Assembly (NCBI GenBank): GCA_947461805.1
Contig: CANHMJ010000042.1
Span: forward strand, 1-11,141
Length of the DNA stretch: 11,141 bases
Direction: 5' to 3'
Source: Burkholderiaceae bacterium
GTDB lineage: Bacteria; Pseudomonadota; Gammaproteobacteria; Burkholderiales; Burkholderiaceae
Below are positions 1-6,700 of the stretch, one piece after another (the stretch's first letter is position 1; every line of letters starts with the position of its first letter). The notes beneath the pieces were generated by a model that searched no databases, was not told the origin of the DNA, and saw only the letters and a list, made by a program, of their open reading frames with translations. A program made the position numbers and the translations under genes.

Positions 1-90
1 AGTCGTATCGACCGTCATGGTGGGCAAACGCATGCTAATTAAGGCGCCTGAGCCAACGCCGCCGGTGTAAGTGCCTATTTTTAGGGTCAT
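1..90 (-). other. Window-edge segment, possible 5' end of a minus-strand gene
   Basis: Reading the minus strand from an ATG at 90-88, the frame stays open for 30 codons to the window edge. The peptide begins MTLKIGTYTGGVGSGALISM and matches no family I recognise. No Shine-Dalgarno sequence precedes it. A competing reading is the plus strand in frame 2, which is open from the edge to a TAA at 68-70 and would be the last 22 residues of an upstream gene ending APEPTPPV. Too little sequence is present to choose, and both could be non-coding. Confidence 0.3.
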
Positions 91-120
91 TCATTCGGGG
101 AAGATTTGCCATTTTTATTG

Positions 121-126
121 GATAAT
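121..126 (+). promoter_or_regulatory. Candidate -10 element for the aminotransferase gene
   Basis: GATAAT differs from TATAAT at one position and lies 33 bp before the chosen ATG at 160, leaving a leader of about 27 nt that would include the AAGTGAG ribosome-binding site. No convincing -35 lies 16-18 bp upstream. A second A/T-rich hexamer, TATAAA at 140-145, would put the transcript start inside the ribosome-binding site and is less likely. Confidence 0.3.
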
Positions 127-159
127 CACGGGCTAAACCTATAAAAAGTGAGACACACA

Positions 160-1344
160 ATGTTGAAATTAGATGCACATGCCTCAGGACGCCATTTTTT
201 ACATATTCCTGGGCCAAGCCCAGTCCCTTCGCGCGTTCTGCGCGCCATCAGCTATCAAACCATCGATCACCGTGGCCCCGAGTTTGGCCAGCTTGGTTTA
301 AAGCTGCTAGAGGACATTAAGCGTATTTTTAAAACCAAACACCCCGTGATAATTTATTCCTCATCGGGAACGGGTGCATGGGAAGCTGCTTTAGTAAACA
401 CCCTCTCCGCTGGCGACCATGTCTTGATGTACGAAACCGGTCAGTTTGCAACCCTGTGGAAACACAGGGCTGACAAGCTTGGCATTCATGCCGAGTTCTT
501 GGGTAAGCCTGGGCTTGAGGGCTGGCGTAGGGGCGTCGATGCGAAGCTAATTGAAGAGCGCCTTAAAAAAGACACTGAGCACAAAATTAAAGCGGTCTGT
601 GTGGTTCACAACGAAACCTCCACAGGCGTTACCTCGAATATTGCTGCTGTGCGAAAAGCAATGGATGATGCTAAGCATCCCGCTCTGCTCATGGTGGATA
701 CCATTTCCGGTTTAGCATCGGCAGACTATTGCCATGATGCGTGGGGTGTCGACGTGACGGTGAGTGGATCCCAAAAAGGCTTAATGTTGCCGCCCGGCTT
801 GGGCTTTAATGCCTTATCACCTAAGGCCTTGGAGGCCAATAAAACAGCAACACTACCAAAAGCGTTTTGGGCCTGGGATGAGATTCTGGTTTCCAATAAA
901 ACGGGGTACTGGCCAACCACGCCATCGACCAACTTGCTTTATGGCTTGCATGAAGCCATTGCGATGATTGAGTCAGAGGGCTTGGATGCCGTATTTGCGC
1001 GGCACCAACGCCTGGCCAAAGCATGCCGAGCCGCAGTGACTGCTTGGGGCTTGGAAATTCTGTGCCAAGAACCAGAGGTGTATTCGCCCGTCTTGACTGG
1101 TGTAATGCTGCCCGAGGGCTTTGATGCGGACGCATTGCGTAAGCTTATTCAGGAGCGCTATAACTTATCCTTGGGCACTGGCCTTGGTAAGCTAAAGGGC
1201 CGCGCGTTTCGGATTGGTCACTTGGGCGATTGCAATGAGCTCAGCCTCCTGGCGGCATTGAGTGGCTGCGAGATGGGCATGACTGCGTTTGGTATTCCAC
1301 TAAAGGGCAGCGGCGTTTTGGCAGCTCAAGAGTTGCTGCGCTAG
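160..1344 (+). CDS. Serine-glyoxylate aminotransferase (class V, PLP)
   Basis: A 394-residue class V (fold type I) PLP aminotransferase of the serine/alanine-glyoxylate type. It converts glyoxylate and L-serine to glycine and hydroxypyruvate in the cytosol, as used in C2 (glycolate/glyoxylate) salvage or serine-cycle metabolism. The N-terminal PGPSPVPSRVL and DHRGPEF segments are typical. YSSSGTGAWEAAL is the cofactor phosphate loop. VDTISGLASAD holds the PLP-ring aspartate, and SGSQKG carries the Schiff-base lysine at residue 206. The frame extends upstream to a GTG at 148, but the ATG at 160 has AAGTGAG (146-152) at good spacing and gives the usual family N-terminus. Length is normal for the family. 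The gene is followed by a strong terminator and appears monocistronic. No other C2-cycle gene is in view, so the in vivo amino donor (serine versus alanine) is inferred from family resemblance. Confidence 0.9.
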   Translation: MLKLDAHASGRHFLHIPGPSPVPSRVLRAISYQTIDHRGPEFGQLGLKLLEDIKRIFKTKHPVIIYSSSGTGAWEAALVNTLSAGDHVLMYETGQFATLWKHRADKLGIHAEFLGKPGLEGWRRGVDAKLIEERLKKDTEHKIKAVCVVHNETSTGVTSNIAAVRKAMDDAKHPALLMVDTISGLASADYCHDAWGVDVTVSGSQKGLMLPPGLGFNALSPKALEANKTATLPKAFWAWDEILVSNKTGYWPTTPSTNLLYGLHEAIAMIESEGLDAVFARHQRLAKACRAAVTAWGLEILCQEPEVYSPVLTGVMLPEGFDADALRKLIQERYNLSLGTGLGKLKGRAFRIGHLGDCNELSLLAALSGCEMGMTAFGIPLKGSGVLAAQELLR

Positions 1345-1362
1345 AAAACTTTAATGTGCATG

Positions 1363-1395
1363 AAAAAAGCCGCCAAGGTATTTGGCGGCTTTTTT
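1363..1395. terminator. Bidirectional rho-independent terminator
   Basis: A perfect inverted repeat GCCGCCAA (1369-1376) / TTGGCGGC (1382-1389) with a 5-nt loop is flanked by six A on the left and six T on the right. The tract structure works on both strands, so it can end the aminotransferase transcript and the convergent 62-residue gene. It is the only clear intrinsic terminator in the window. Confidence 0.92.
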
Positions 1396-1444
1396 ATTTC
1401 CAGTAGAAGGGCCTACTATGCTAACTGCACCTCAACAGCCTGGA

Positions 1445-1633
1445 TTACGCCGGCGCAACAACTGGGGCGCGCTTGCTTAGCTCGCGCTGCACTTTAGCTT
1501 TAATTTTTGGCTTGGTTGCCGATTCCATTAATTTAGACAGTTGAGCCACATTGAGTGGCCCCAGGCGTGCTTTGCCTGTTTTGGTGAGCATGGGATCGTT
1601 TTTGCGATTGCGCTGATTTTGACCTGCGGCCAT
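1445..1633 (-). CDS. Small basic conserved-type hypothetical protein (62 aa)
   Basis: A 62-residue, strongly basic protein with about 14 Lys/Arg against 3 acidic residues, no membrane segment and no signal peptide. The core reads LTKTGKARLGPLNVAQLSKL followed by KPKIKAKVQREL, which suggests a short helical nucleic-acid- or ribosome-associated protein; that role is inference from composition only. The ATG at 1633 has AAAGG (1640-1644) six bases upstream, which supports it over the internal Met15. The coding frame is clean and it shares the bidirectional terminator with the aminotransferase gene. It diverges from the 59-residue Hc1-like gene across 224 bp. I do not recognise a named family. Confidence 0.75.
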   Translation of the reverse strand: MAAGQNQRNRKNDPMLTKTGKARLGPLNVAQLSKLMESATKPKIKAKVQRELSKRAPVVAPA

Positions 1634-1664
1634 AGGTAACCTTTATAAAGATTTAATGGCGCAA

Positions 1665-1696
1665 GGGGGGAAGTAATTTCGCCCAGTTAACCCCCC
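1665..1696. repeat. G6/C6 inverted repeat upstream of the 62-aa gene
   Basis: GGGGGG at 1665-1670 and CCCCCC at 1691-1696 face each other across 20 bp, in the leader or promoter region of the minus-strand gene. They could pair in the RNA or act as a binding site. No function is shown by the sequence. Confidence 0.4.
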
Positions 1697-1732
1697 GATT
1701 AGGGCACAAAATAGTGATTCGATTCAGAATAA

Positions 1733-1748
1733 CAGCAATTTTTTGCTG
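1733..1748. repeat. Inverted repeat CAGCAA-TTTT-TTGCTG
   Basis: A perfect 6-bp inverted repeat with a 4-bp spacer lies in the divergent spacer, 25 bp upstream of an extended -10 for the plus-strand gene. It is followed by seven A, so it is not a terminator for plus-strand transcription. Its position between two divergent genes would suit an operator or an upstream regulatory element, but that is inference. Confidence 0.45.
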
Positions 1749-1772
1749 AAAAAAAGTATATTTTCTGAAATC

Positions 1773-1781
1773 TGCTATAAA
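1773..1781 (+). promoter_or_regulatory. Extended -10 promoter for the Hc1-like gene
   Basis: TGCTATAAA matches the extended -10 pattern TGnTATAAT with one mismatch. No good -35 is present 17 bp upstream, as is common for extended -10 promoters. The predicted transcript would start near 1788-1789 and have a leader of about 70 nt. Confidence 0.5.
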
Positions 1782-1857
1782 TATTTGTAGTATTAGGGAA
1801 GTATTAGCAGTGCCGCACCCCAATTTAGACTAGAACAACGTAAAGCAAAGGAAGATC

Positions 1858-2037
1858 ATGACATCACACGAAACCATCATCGCTGCGTATGAAACCTATC
1901 TGGCTGAAAATGAAAAGTTCAAAGTAAAGGGAGTTAAAGCTTCTGCTGCTCGAGCGCGCAAAGCACTGCAAGACATTGCCACTGCATGTAAAGAGCGCCG
2001 CAAAGAAATTTCAGCCGAAAAAGAAGCGCTTGCATAA
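1858..2037 (+). CDS. Histone H1-like (Hc1-type) small nucleoid protein, 59 aa
   Basis: This gene encodes 59 residues starting MTSHETIIAAYETYLAENEK. The second half, with VKASAARARKALQDIA then CKERRKEISAEKEAL, matches my memory of the Hc1 family of small bacterial histone-H1-like proteins (helical, with an A-x-R-x-R-K-x-L-x-D core and a charged K/R/E C-terminus). Such proteins bind DNA or modify its compaction. The ATG has AAGGA (1848-1852) at ideal spacing and an extended -10 upstream. It is rich in Lys, Arg, Glu and Ala, with no signal peptide. It ends 19 bp before the lipoprotein start, so the two may share a transcript. Family assignment is by pattern and needs a profile search; being a real gene is more certain than its function. 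Confidence 0.8.
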   Translation: MTSHETIIAAYETYLAENEKFKVKGVKASAARARKALQDIATACKERRKEISAEKEALA

Positions 2038-2056
2038 AGTACGATTGCCGCATCAC

Positions 2057-2323
2057 ATGCCAATGACGCTAATTGGCAATAGCTTAGTGCGGCGACCCCT
2101 TAGGCTCGGCTTAGCGCTGCTGATAGGCTTTCAATTATCAGCATGCGCAACCATCTATACCGATGCATCGGATGCAAACAAGGTTACGTTTTTAAATTCG
2201 ACCAATGAGTCGCGTGCAGATTTACAAAGTAAAGCACAAGCCTATTGTATGCAGTACGGAAAAAAAGCAGTTTACCGAGAGACGGATGGCGCTGTGGTAA
2301 CCGTCTTTGACTGCAGACCCTAG
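2057..2323 (+). CDS. Small predicted outer-membrane or periplasmic lipoprotein
   Basis: About 88 residues. The N-terminus has basic residues (VRRPLR), a hydrophobic stretch LGLALLIGFQ and the lipobox L-S-A-C, so a lipidated Cys (residue 30 from this start) is predicted. The mature part is about 59 residues with two further Cys, in AYCMQYG and the terminal VFDCRP, which could form a disulfide. No catalytic motif is visible and the family is not recognised. The start is uncertain: ATG 2057, ATG 2063 and GTG 2087 all keep the lipobox and none has a Shine-Dalgarno sequence. The frame also extends upstream to a TTG at 1976, but that overlaps the Hc1-like gene and spoils the signal peptide. Translation may depend on coupling to the upstream stop at 2037. 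The stop codon directly abuts the prfC stop on the other strand. Confidence 0.72.
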   Translation: MPMTLIGNSLVRRPLRLGLALLIGFQLSACATIYTDASDANKVTFLNSTNESRADLQSKAQAYCMQYGKKAVYRETDGAVVTVFDCRP

Positions 2324-2336
2324 CTAGCCAGCTAGC
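2323..2336. repeat. Twin GCTAGC palindromes at the convergent gene junction
   Basis: GCTAGC-CA-GCTAGC covers the exact point where the lipoprotein TAG (2321-2323) meets the reverse-strand TAG of prfC (2324-2326). It can fold as a 6-bp stem with a 2-nt loop only poorly, and no T tract follows on either strand, so it is not a standard terminator. Confidence 0.5.
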
Positions 2337-3967
2337 TCTGATTGATAGATCAGACCAGCATGCTCACGTAAGGCATGAAACTCAATGCTTTCCCAGCGCT
2401 GCTGCGCTACATCCAGTTCTGATTTGTGCGTTGCTAAAAATACTGCGGCACCGACGACGTCTTCAGCCATGCGGTGAATGTTTTCTTGCGTAAACTTTTT
2501 AAGGGCAACGGGATCGGCCGAGCTGACCCAGCGGGCTAAGCTATAACGGGCTGGCAATAGGCGTACCTCGGCGCCATATTCACTCTTGAGGCGGTGTGCA
2601 ACTACTTCAAACTGTAGTTGACCAAACGCGCCCAGTAGCATGATGCCGCCGGCCATCGGCCTAAAGACCTGGATCGCCCCTTCTTCGCCGAGTTGCATCA
2701 GCCCAGTACGCAATTGCTTGGAGCGCAACGGATCGGCCGACTCAACTAATTTGAAAATTTCAGGCGCAAAAAAAGGCAGTCCCGTAAATTGAAGTTGCTC
2801 GCCTTCGGTTAGCGTATCGCCTAAGCGAAGTAAGCCATGATTAGGCAGGCCAATGATGTCACCAGGGAACGCCTCATCCAGAATGTCACGCCGCTGCGAT
2901 AAAAAGGACAACGCATTGTTGGTTCGAACTTCTTTGCCATTACGGCAAATCTTCAGACGCATACCGCGCTGAAAGTGCCCAGAACAAATCCGCAGGAATG
3001 CAACGCGATCGCGATGCGCAGGATCCATATTGGCTTGAATCTTAAAAACCACCGCAGAAAATTTACTTTCAGCCGGCGATACTTCACGCTGTATAGCCTT
3101 ACGAGAGCCGGGTGGTGGCGCAAGCTCTACCAAGGTATTGAGAATTTCTCGTACGCCAAAATTATTAATGGCAGAGCCAAAGAACACAGGAGATTGCTTA
3201 CCCGCTAAAAATGCCTCAAGATTAAATTCAGGCATAGCGTTTCGAATCAAATCAACCTCGGTTAGCGCTTCTTTCAGATCAGAGCCGAGCCTTTCTTGTA
3301 GGGCTGGATCATGTATATCAATCAGGGTGTCAGAATTATCAGAGACACGATCTTCGCCTGCTTTAAAGAGACGCATCTTTGACTTAGCAATGTCAATTAC
3401 GCCAGCAAAGGATTTGCCCATACCCACGGGCCAGGTAAATGGCACTACTTCCATCCCAAGGGCGTTTTCAATTTCATCCATTAGCTCAAGGGGTCGCTTG
3501 ACTTCGCGGTCCATCTTGTTAATGAAAGTAATCAGTGGTGTATTGCGGGCACGGCATACCTCTAGGAGGCGCAAGGTCTGTGATTCAACGCCATTCGCAG
3601 CATCAATCACCATGAGTGCTGAGTCCACTGCAGTAAGTACGCGGTAGGTGTCTTCAGAAAAGTCTTGGTGGCCTGGCGTATCTAATAAATTAATGATGCA
3701 ATCGCGGTACTCCATTTGCATCACCGAGCTGGCAACGGAGATGCCGCGCTGTTTTTCTATTTCCATCCAGTCCGATGTCGCGTGGCGACTCGCCTTACGG
3801 GCCTTGACGCTACCTGCAATTTGGATTGCTCCAGCGTACAACAATAGCTTTTCGGTCAGCGTCGTTTTGCCAGCATCTGGGTGGGAGATGATGGCAAAGC
3901 TGCGGCGACGAAGTACTTCTTGGCCTGGGGATTGGGACTGCTGTGGATCGATGGCTGTTCTACTTAT
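2324..3967 (-). CDS. prfC: Peptide chain release factor 3 (RF3), non-canonical start
   Basis: RF3 is the translational GTPase that removes RF1/RF2 from the ribosome after peptide release. All GTPase motifs are visible: P-loop SHPDAGKTT (residues 28-36 of this model), switch region GISVASSVM, DTPGHQDFSED, NKMD and FFGSAIN. RF3-specific domains follow, with KIQANMDPAHRDRVAF and EEGAIQVFRP. The frame runs to a TAG at 2326 with no internal interruption. The N-terminus is odd. Reading back from the P-loop there is no ATG, GTG or TTG before an in-frame TAG at 3973-3971, so the first standard start codon (TTG 3844) lies beyond the P-loop and would destroy the enzyme. I place the start provisionally at ATA (3967-3965), one transition from ATG and giving 547 residues; ATC at 3952 is another possibility. 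An in-frame ATG at 3976 is followed directly by the TAG. The gene lies 47 bp downstream of the pseudouridine synthase gene. Confidence 0.9.
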   Translation of the reverse strand: MSRTAIDPQQSQSPGQEVLRRRSFAIISHPDAGKTTLTEKLLLYAGAIQIAGSVKARKASRHATSDWMEIEKQRGISVASSVMQMEYRDCIINLLDTPGHQDFSEDTYRVLTAVDSALMVIDAANGVESQTLRLLEVCRARNTPLITFINKMDREVKRPLELMDEIENALGMEVVPFTWPVGMGKSFAGVIDIAKSKMRLFKAGEDRVSDNSDTLIDIHDPALQERLGSDLKEALTEVDLIRNAMPEFNLEAFLAGKQSPVFFGSAINNFGVREILNTLVELAPPPGSRKAIQREVSPAESKFSAVVFKIQANMDPAHRDRVAFLRICSGHFQRGMRLKICRNGKEVRTNNALSFLSQRRDILDEAFPGDIIGLPNHGLLRLGDTLTEGEQLQFTGLPFFAPEIFKLVESADPLRSKQLRTGLMQLGEEGAIQVFRPMAGGIMLLGAFGQLQFEVVAHRLKSEYGAEVRLLPARYSLARWVSSADPVALKKFTQENIHRMAEDVVGAAVFLATHKSELDVAQQRWESIEFHALREHAGLIYQSELAG

Positions 3968-3970
3968 GGT

Positions 3971-3976
3971 CTACAT
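3971..3976 (-). other. Start-stop pair ATG-TAG in frame with prfC
   Basis: An ATG immediately followed by an amber codon, both in the prfC reading frame, two codons upstream of the provisional ATA start. It may be a minimal open reading frame that affects prfC translation, or the real start codon with a nonsense change at codon 2. Confidence 0.6.
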
Positions 3977-3985
3977 TTTGACGCA

Positions 3986-3991
3986 ATTATA
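3986..3991 (-). promoter_or_regulatory. Perfect -10 hexamer for prfC
   Basis: TATAAT on the minus strand lies in the gap between the pseudouridine synthase and prfC. A start seven bases on would be near 3979-3977, so the transcript would begin about AAAAUGUAGACC, placing the AUG-UAG pair almost at its 5' end. No recognisable -35 lies 16-18 bp upstream, so strength is uncertain. Confidence 0.5.
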
Positions 3992-4014
3992 AGCGGCAGG
4001 ATTGACTAGCTCGG

Positions 4015-4743
4015 TTAGAAGCGCTCTTCTGGCCGTAAAAACCGCCATTGACCAACGGGCAGCGGGCCCAAGGAAATCCGCCCCATACGTACCCGTTTTA
4101 AACCTAAAACCCGAAGCCCAACGAGCTCACACATTCTGCGGATTTGGCGTTTGCGGCCTTCACGCAATACAAAGCGCAATTGATCTTCATTTTGCCAACT
4201 TACCTTGGCAGGTTTAAGTTCTTGATCGTCGAGGATAAGTCCGTGCCGGAGTAAATCAAGATCATCAAATGAGAGCTTACCCTCTACCCGCACTAAATAT
4301 TCTTTTTCAATGGGGCTGTTTTCGCCAATCAATAGTTTGGCTATGCGCCCATCTTGCGTTAAGACCAGCATGCCGCTGGAATCGATATCTAGCCGACCTG
4401 CTGGTGCTAAACCTTTGGTATTAAAGCGGCCAGTATGTTTAGAGTCCCCCGAAAAAAAGTTTTCAGGGGTAATGAGCGATGCTGCTGGCTGGTACTCTTG
4501 ATCATCATCCCGATGGGAGATAAAGCCAACGGGCTTATTAAGGATGATGGTAACGCGGGCAGCCTGCTGTTTCTGGGCGTCTAAGCGTAATTCAATTTTT
4601 TGGCTACGGTATGCGCGCGAGCCGAGTTCAGACACAACTTTGCCATCCACCGTTACGAGGCCTTGCTCAATATAGGAGTCGGCCTCGCGCCGCGAGCACA
4701 GACCGAGTTCGGAAAGCAGTTTAGAGACGCGAAATTGTTCCAT
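4015..4743 (-). CDS. RsuA/RluF-family rRNA pseudouridine synthase
   Basis: A 242-residue enzyme that isomerises a specific uridine in RNA to pseudouridine. An N-terminal S4 RNA-binding domain (residues about 3-55, with RVSKLLSELGLCSRREAD and GLVTVDG) is followed by the catalytic domain. NKPVGFISH is motif I. GRLDIDSSGMLVLT carries the catalytic Asp119. REGRKRQIRRMCE is the conserved basic motif of this family. The C-terminus, with GLRVLGLKRVRMG and ISLGPLPVGQWR, fits RluF (23S rRNA U2604) or a close relative best, but RluB/RluE/RsuA specificity cannot be excluded from sequence alone. Length is near the family norm, without the long tails of some RluB proteins. The chosen ATG follows an in-frame GTG (4746-4744). 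No Shine-Dalgarno sequence is seen, while CATAAT (minus strand, 4755-4750) ends six bases before the GTG. Confidence 0.88.
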   Translation of the reverse strand: MEQFRVSKLLSELGLCSRREADSYIEQGLVTVDGKVVSELGSRAYRSQKIELRLDAQKQQAARVTIILNKPVGFISHRDDDQEYQPAASLITPENFFSGDSKHTGRFNTKGLAPAGRLDIDSSGMLVLTQDGRIAKLLIGENSPIEKEYLVRVEGKLSFDDLDLLRHGLILDDQELKPAKVSWQNEDQLRFVLREGRKRQIRRMCELVGLRVLGLKRVRMGRISLGPLPVGQWRFLRPEERF

Positions 4744-4749
4744 CACGCT

Positions 4750-4755
4750 ATTATG
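4750..4755 (-). promoter_or_regulatory. Candidate -10 for the pseudouridine synthase gene
   Basis: CATAAT on the minus strand, one mismatch from consensus, lies in the 45-bp divergent spacer. A transcript starting at standard distance would begin at or next to the start codon. The -35 is weak (a TTTAGC 16 bp upstream). Confidence 0.35.
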
Positions 4756-4788
4756 AATTACGCAGAGCCTTGCTAAACTGAATTCAGA

Positions 4789-5727
4789 ATGAATGCGCCC
4801 AAAAAAGAGCCTAAACCGGAGATAGACCCAATAAAACCGCCGGTTGATCGCAAGCTAAGCTTGGATTTGCAAGCAATTATCCTGATAACGGGGTGTTGTT
4901 TGATTTGGGGCTATCAACAGATCGCTATTCAGGCAATAGCAGACGAAGTGCCGCTGCTCATGCAATTAACCATTCGTTCGATTATTGCCGGTGCATGCGT
5001 ATGGGCCTGGATGGCATTTAAAAGAATTAAGCCATTTCAGTCGGACCGCACCCTCTTGCCAGGCGCAATTGCTGGCCTACTGTTTTTTGCTGAGTTTGTT
5101 TTGCTGTATTCGGCGCTCGAGCACACCAATACATCGCGCGCCATCACCTTTTTGTACTTAGCTCCATTTATCGTGGCATTGGTGTTGCCCATCTTTATAC
5201 CGGCAGAGCGCCTAAACTGGGGGCAGTCAAGCGGTTTGCTCATTGCATTTGCTGGACTGGCATTTGCCTTTCACGATGGATTTTCTAGTGGTTCAGCCCA
5301 CTTTTGGTTGGGCGACATTGCCGTCATTGGGGCCGCTACGGCATGGGCATTTACAACCATTGTGGTGCGCACCACTACGCTTGGACAAATTCAGCCAGAA
5401 CGCACTCTATTCTTCCAGCTGTTTTTCTCGTCCATTGCCTTAGTTGGTCTTTGCTTTCTGAATGAAATTCCACTACCAGAAACGCTTTCGATCAATGCAA
5501 TGGCGTCTTTATTTCTTCAGTCCGTTATTATTGCAGCCGCCAGTTATTTATTTTGGTTTTGGCTTTTGCGTCACTATCTTGCGACCAAAGTGTCTGCGTT
5601 TAGTTTTCTCACCCCGATGTTTGGACTGCTCTTCGGCTTTTTTCTCGCAGGCGACCCCATTGACAGTAGCCTGATCGCTGCTTTTATTTCAATCGCACTG
5701 GGTATTTATTTGGTCAATCGCCAGTAA
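4789..5727 (+). CDS. EamA-family (DMT superfamily) inner-membrane transporter
   Basis: 312 residues. A proline- and lysine-rich cytoplasmic tail of about 25 residues is followed by about ten hydrophobic segments forming two EamA repeats. The first repeat includes CLIWGYQQIAIQAIADEVP and the second begins near GDIAVIGAATAWAFTTIVVR. This is the drug/metabolite exporter fold. Substrates of such proteins are usually small metabolites or amino acids and cannot be read from sequence here. Length is typical (about 300). The ATG has no good Shine-Dalgarno sequence; TAAACT at 4774-4779 is a possible weak -10. It diverges from the pseudouridine synthase gene across 45 bp and converges on the acyltransferase gene, so it is probably a single-gene unit. 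Confidence 0.88.
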   Translation: MNAPKKEPKPEIDPIKPPVDRKLSLDLQAIILITGCCLIWGYQQIAIQAIADEVPLLMQLTIRSIIAGACVWAWMAFKRIKPFQSDRTLLPGAIAGLLFFAEFVLLYSALEHTNTSRAITFLYLAPFIVALVLPIFIPAERLNWGQSSGLLIAFAGLAFAFHDGFSSGSAHFWLGDIAVIGAATAWAFTTIVVRTTTLGQIQPERTLFFQLFFSSIALVGLCFLNEIPLPETLSINAMASLFLQSVIIAAASYLFWFWLLRHYLATKVSAFSFLTPMFGLLFGFFLAGDPIDSSLIAAFISIALGIYLVNRQ

Positions 5728-5734
5728 GGAATTT

Positions 5735-5746
5735 AAATCTAGATTT
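5735..5746. repeat. 12-bp perfect palindrome AAATCTAGATTT
   Basis: This palindrome sits in the 31-bp gap between the convergent transporter and acyltransferase genes, overlapping a second palindrome ATTTAAAT (5731-5738). It lacks the GC stem and T tract of a terminator; a weak termination or protein-binding role is possible. Confidence 0.45.
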
Positions 5747-5758
5747 TGTGCGGCCAAC

Positions 5759-6700
5759 TTAGTAAGGACTGGCTTGCCCAGCGGGGCGATTCTTGAAGCG
5801 CTTATGCACCCAGTAGTACTCGGCGACATGCTGGCGGACCTCGGCTTCGTAAATTGCATTCAGCCGTGCTGTATCGGCAATAGGATCACTGCTTGGAAAG
5901 CCATCAATGGGTTTACTGATAACACAGCAATAGTGTGAACGGTCAGGCAGTAAAGTAGTAACCATCATGCACACCTCTGCTTGAGCAATTAAGGCAAGGC
6001 GAGACACGGCAGTAATGGTGTTCGTTTGAATACCAAAAAAAGGAACAAAAACTGAATCCCTGAGGCCAAGATCCAAATCCGGCGCAATGATGATGAGATT
6101 GCCTTTGCGAATTTCACGAATCAGCGGCAGTAAGTTGCCTTGGCGATCAATGGCGTTTCCGCCAAAGCGATTTCGCCATCGAATGATGCGCTCATTGAAA
6201 AAAGAATTCTTCATGCGCTGAAAAAGTCCAGATGTTCGCGGCCAGCCCCGCTCTTTTGCAAGGGCGCTAATCACAATACTGCCTTCGATGCCCGTAAAGT
6301 GCATATTGACCAAAATACGAGGCTTTTGATCGCACAAGTCGACGGCAGCGCGTACCTCAACCATTTTGGTTACAGCTTGAGCACTACCCAACCAGATAAT
6401 CCCGCGTTCTGCAATGCTGCGACCCAATAGCTTCCAGTGGTCATTTGCGATTACATCGATTTCAGAATTGTTAAGCTGCGGAAAGCACAGCCGCAAATTG
6501 ACTTTAACAACGCGGTTACGTTTCCCGGGTATGCGCGCCGCAACTGCGCCGAGCCCATATCCAAAGAGCACCACCAGGCGGTAAGGCAGGACCGATAAGA
6601 GCGCCAAAAAGCCTACGCCCACATAATTGAACGCCGCTTTAATCAAGATTGGCTTTGTTGTACCGAAGTAGACTTTGGCTGGTGAGCGATTTAATGTCAT
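5759..6700 (-). CDS. LpxL/HtrB-family lipid A (lysophospholipid) acyltransferase
   Basis: A 313-residue inner-membrane-anchored acyltransferase. The family adds a secondary acyl chain from acyl-ACP to a lipid A precursor at the cytoplasmic face. A hydrophobic N-terminal segment (about 22-55, FNYVGVGFLALLSVLPYRLV) precedes a basic hinge and the NLRLCFPQL motif typical of the family. The catalytic dyad H-x4-E is seen as His134 and Glu139 in NMHFTGIE. Later RKGNLIIIAPDLDLG and VFVPFFG are the acceptor-side blocks. Which position is acylated cannot be told. The start is uncertain. ATG 6700 overlaps the carbonic anhydrase gene by 62 bp and adds about 18 residues before the usual family start; TTG 6646, overlapping by 8 bp, would give 295 residues starting IKAAFNYVG. 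The overlap indicates co-transcription with the anhydrase. Confidence 0.85.
   Translation of the reverse strand: MTLNRSPAKVYFGTTKPILIKAAFNYVGVGFLALLSVLPYRLVVLFGYGLGAVAARIPGKRNRVVKVNLRLCFPQLNNSEIDVIANDHWKLLGRSIAERGIIWLGSAQAVTKMVEVRAAVDLCDQKPRILVNMHFTGIEGSIVISALAKERGWPRTSGLFQRMKNSFFNERIIRWRNRFGGNAIDRQGNLLPLIREIRKGNLIIIAPDLDLGLRDSVFVPFFGIQTNTITAVSRLALIAQAEVCMMVTTLLPDRSHYCCVISKPIDGFPSSDPIADTARLNAIYEAEVRQHVAEYYWVHKRFKNRPAGQASPY

Noticed and set aside
148..159. GTG at 148 as the aminotransferase start
   Set aside because: It lies within the probable AAGTGAG ribosome site of the better ATG at 160 and adds four non-family residues.
1976..2056. N-terminal extension of the lipoprotein frame to TTG 1976
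   Set aside because: It overlaps the Hc1-like gene and places a lysine-rich stretch before the signal peptide.
3138..3647. Long plus-strand frame opposite prfC
   Set aside because: It is a composition shadow of the prfC coding strand, with no domain or ribosome-binding site.
2324..3844. prfC starting at the TTG at 3844
   Set aside because: It would remove the P-loop, which is intact and in frame upstream, so it cannot be the true start of a working RF3.
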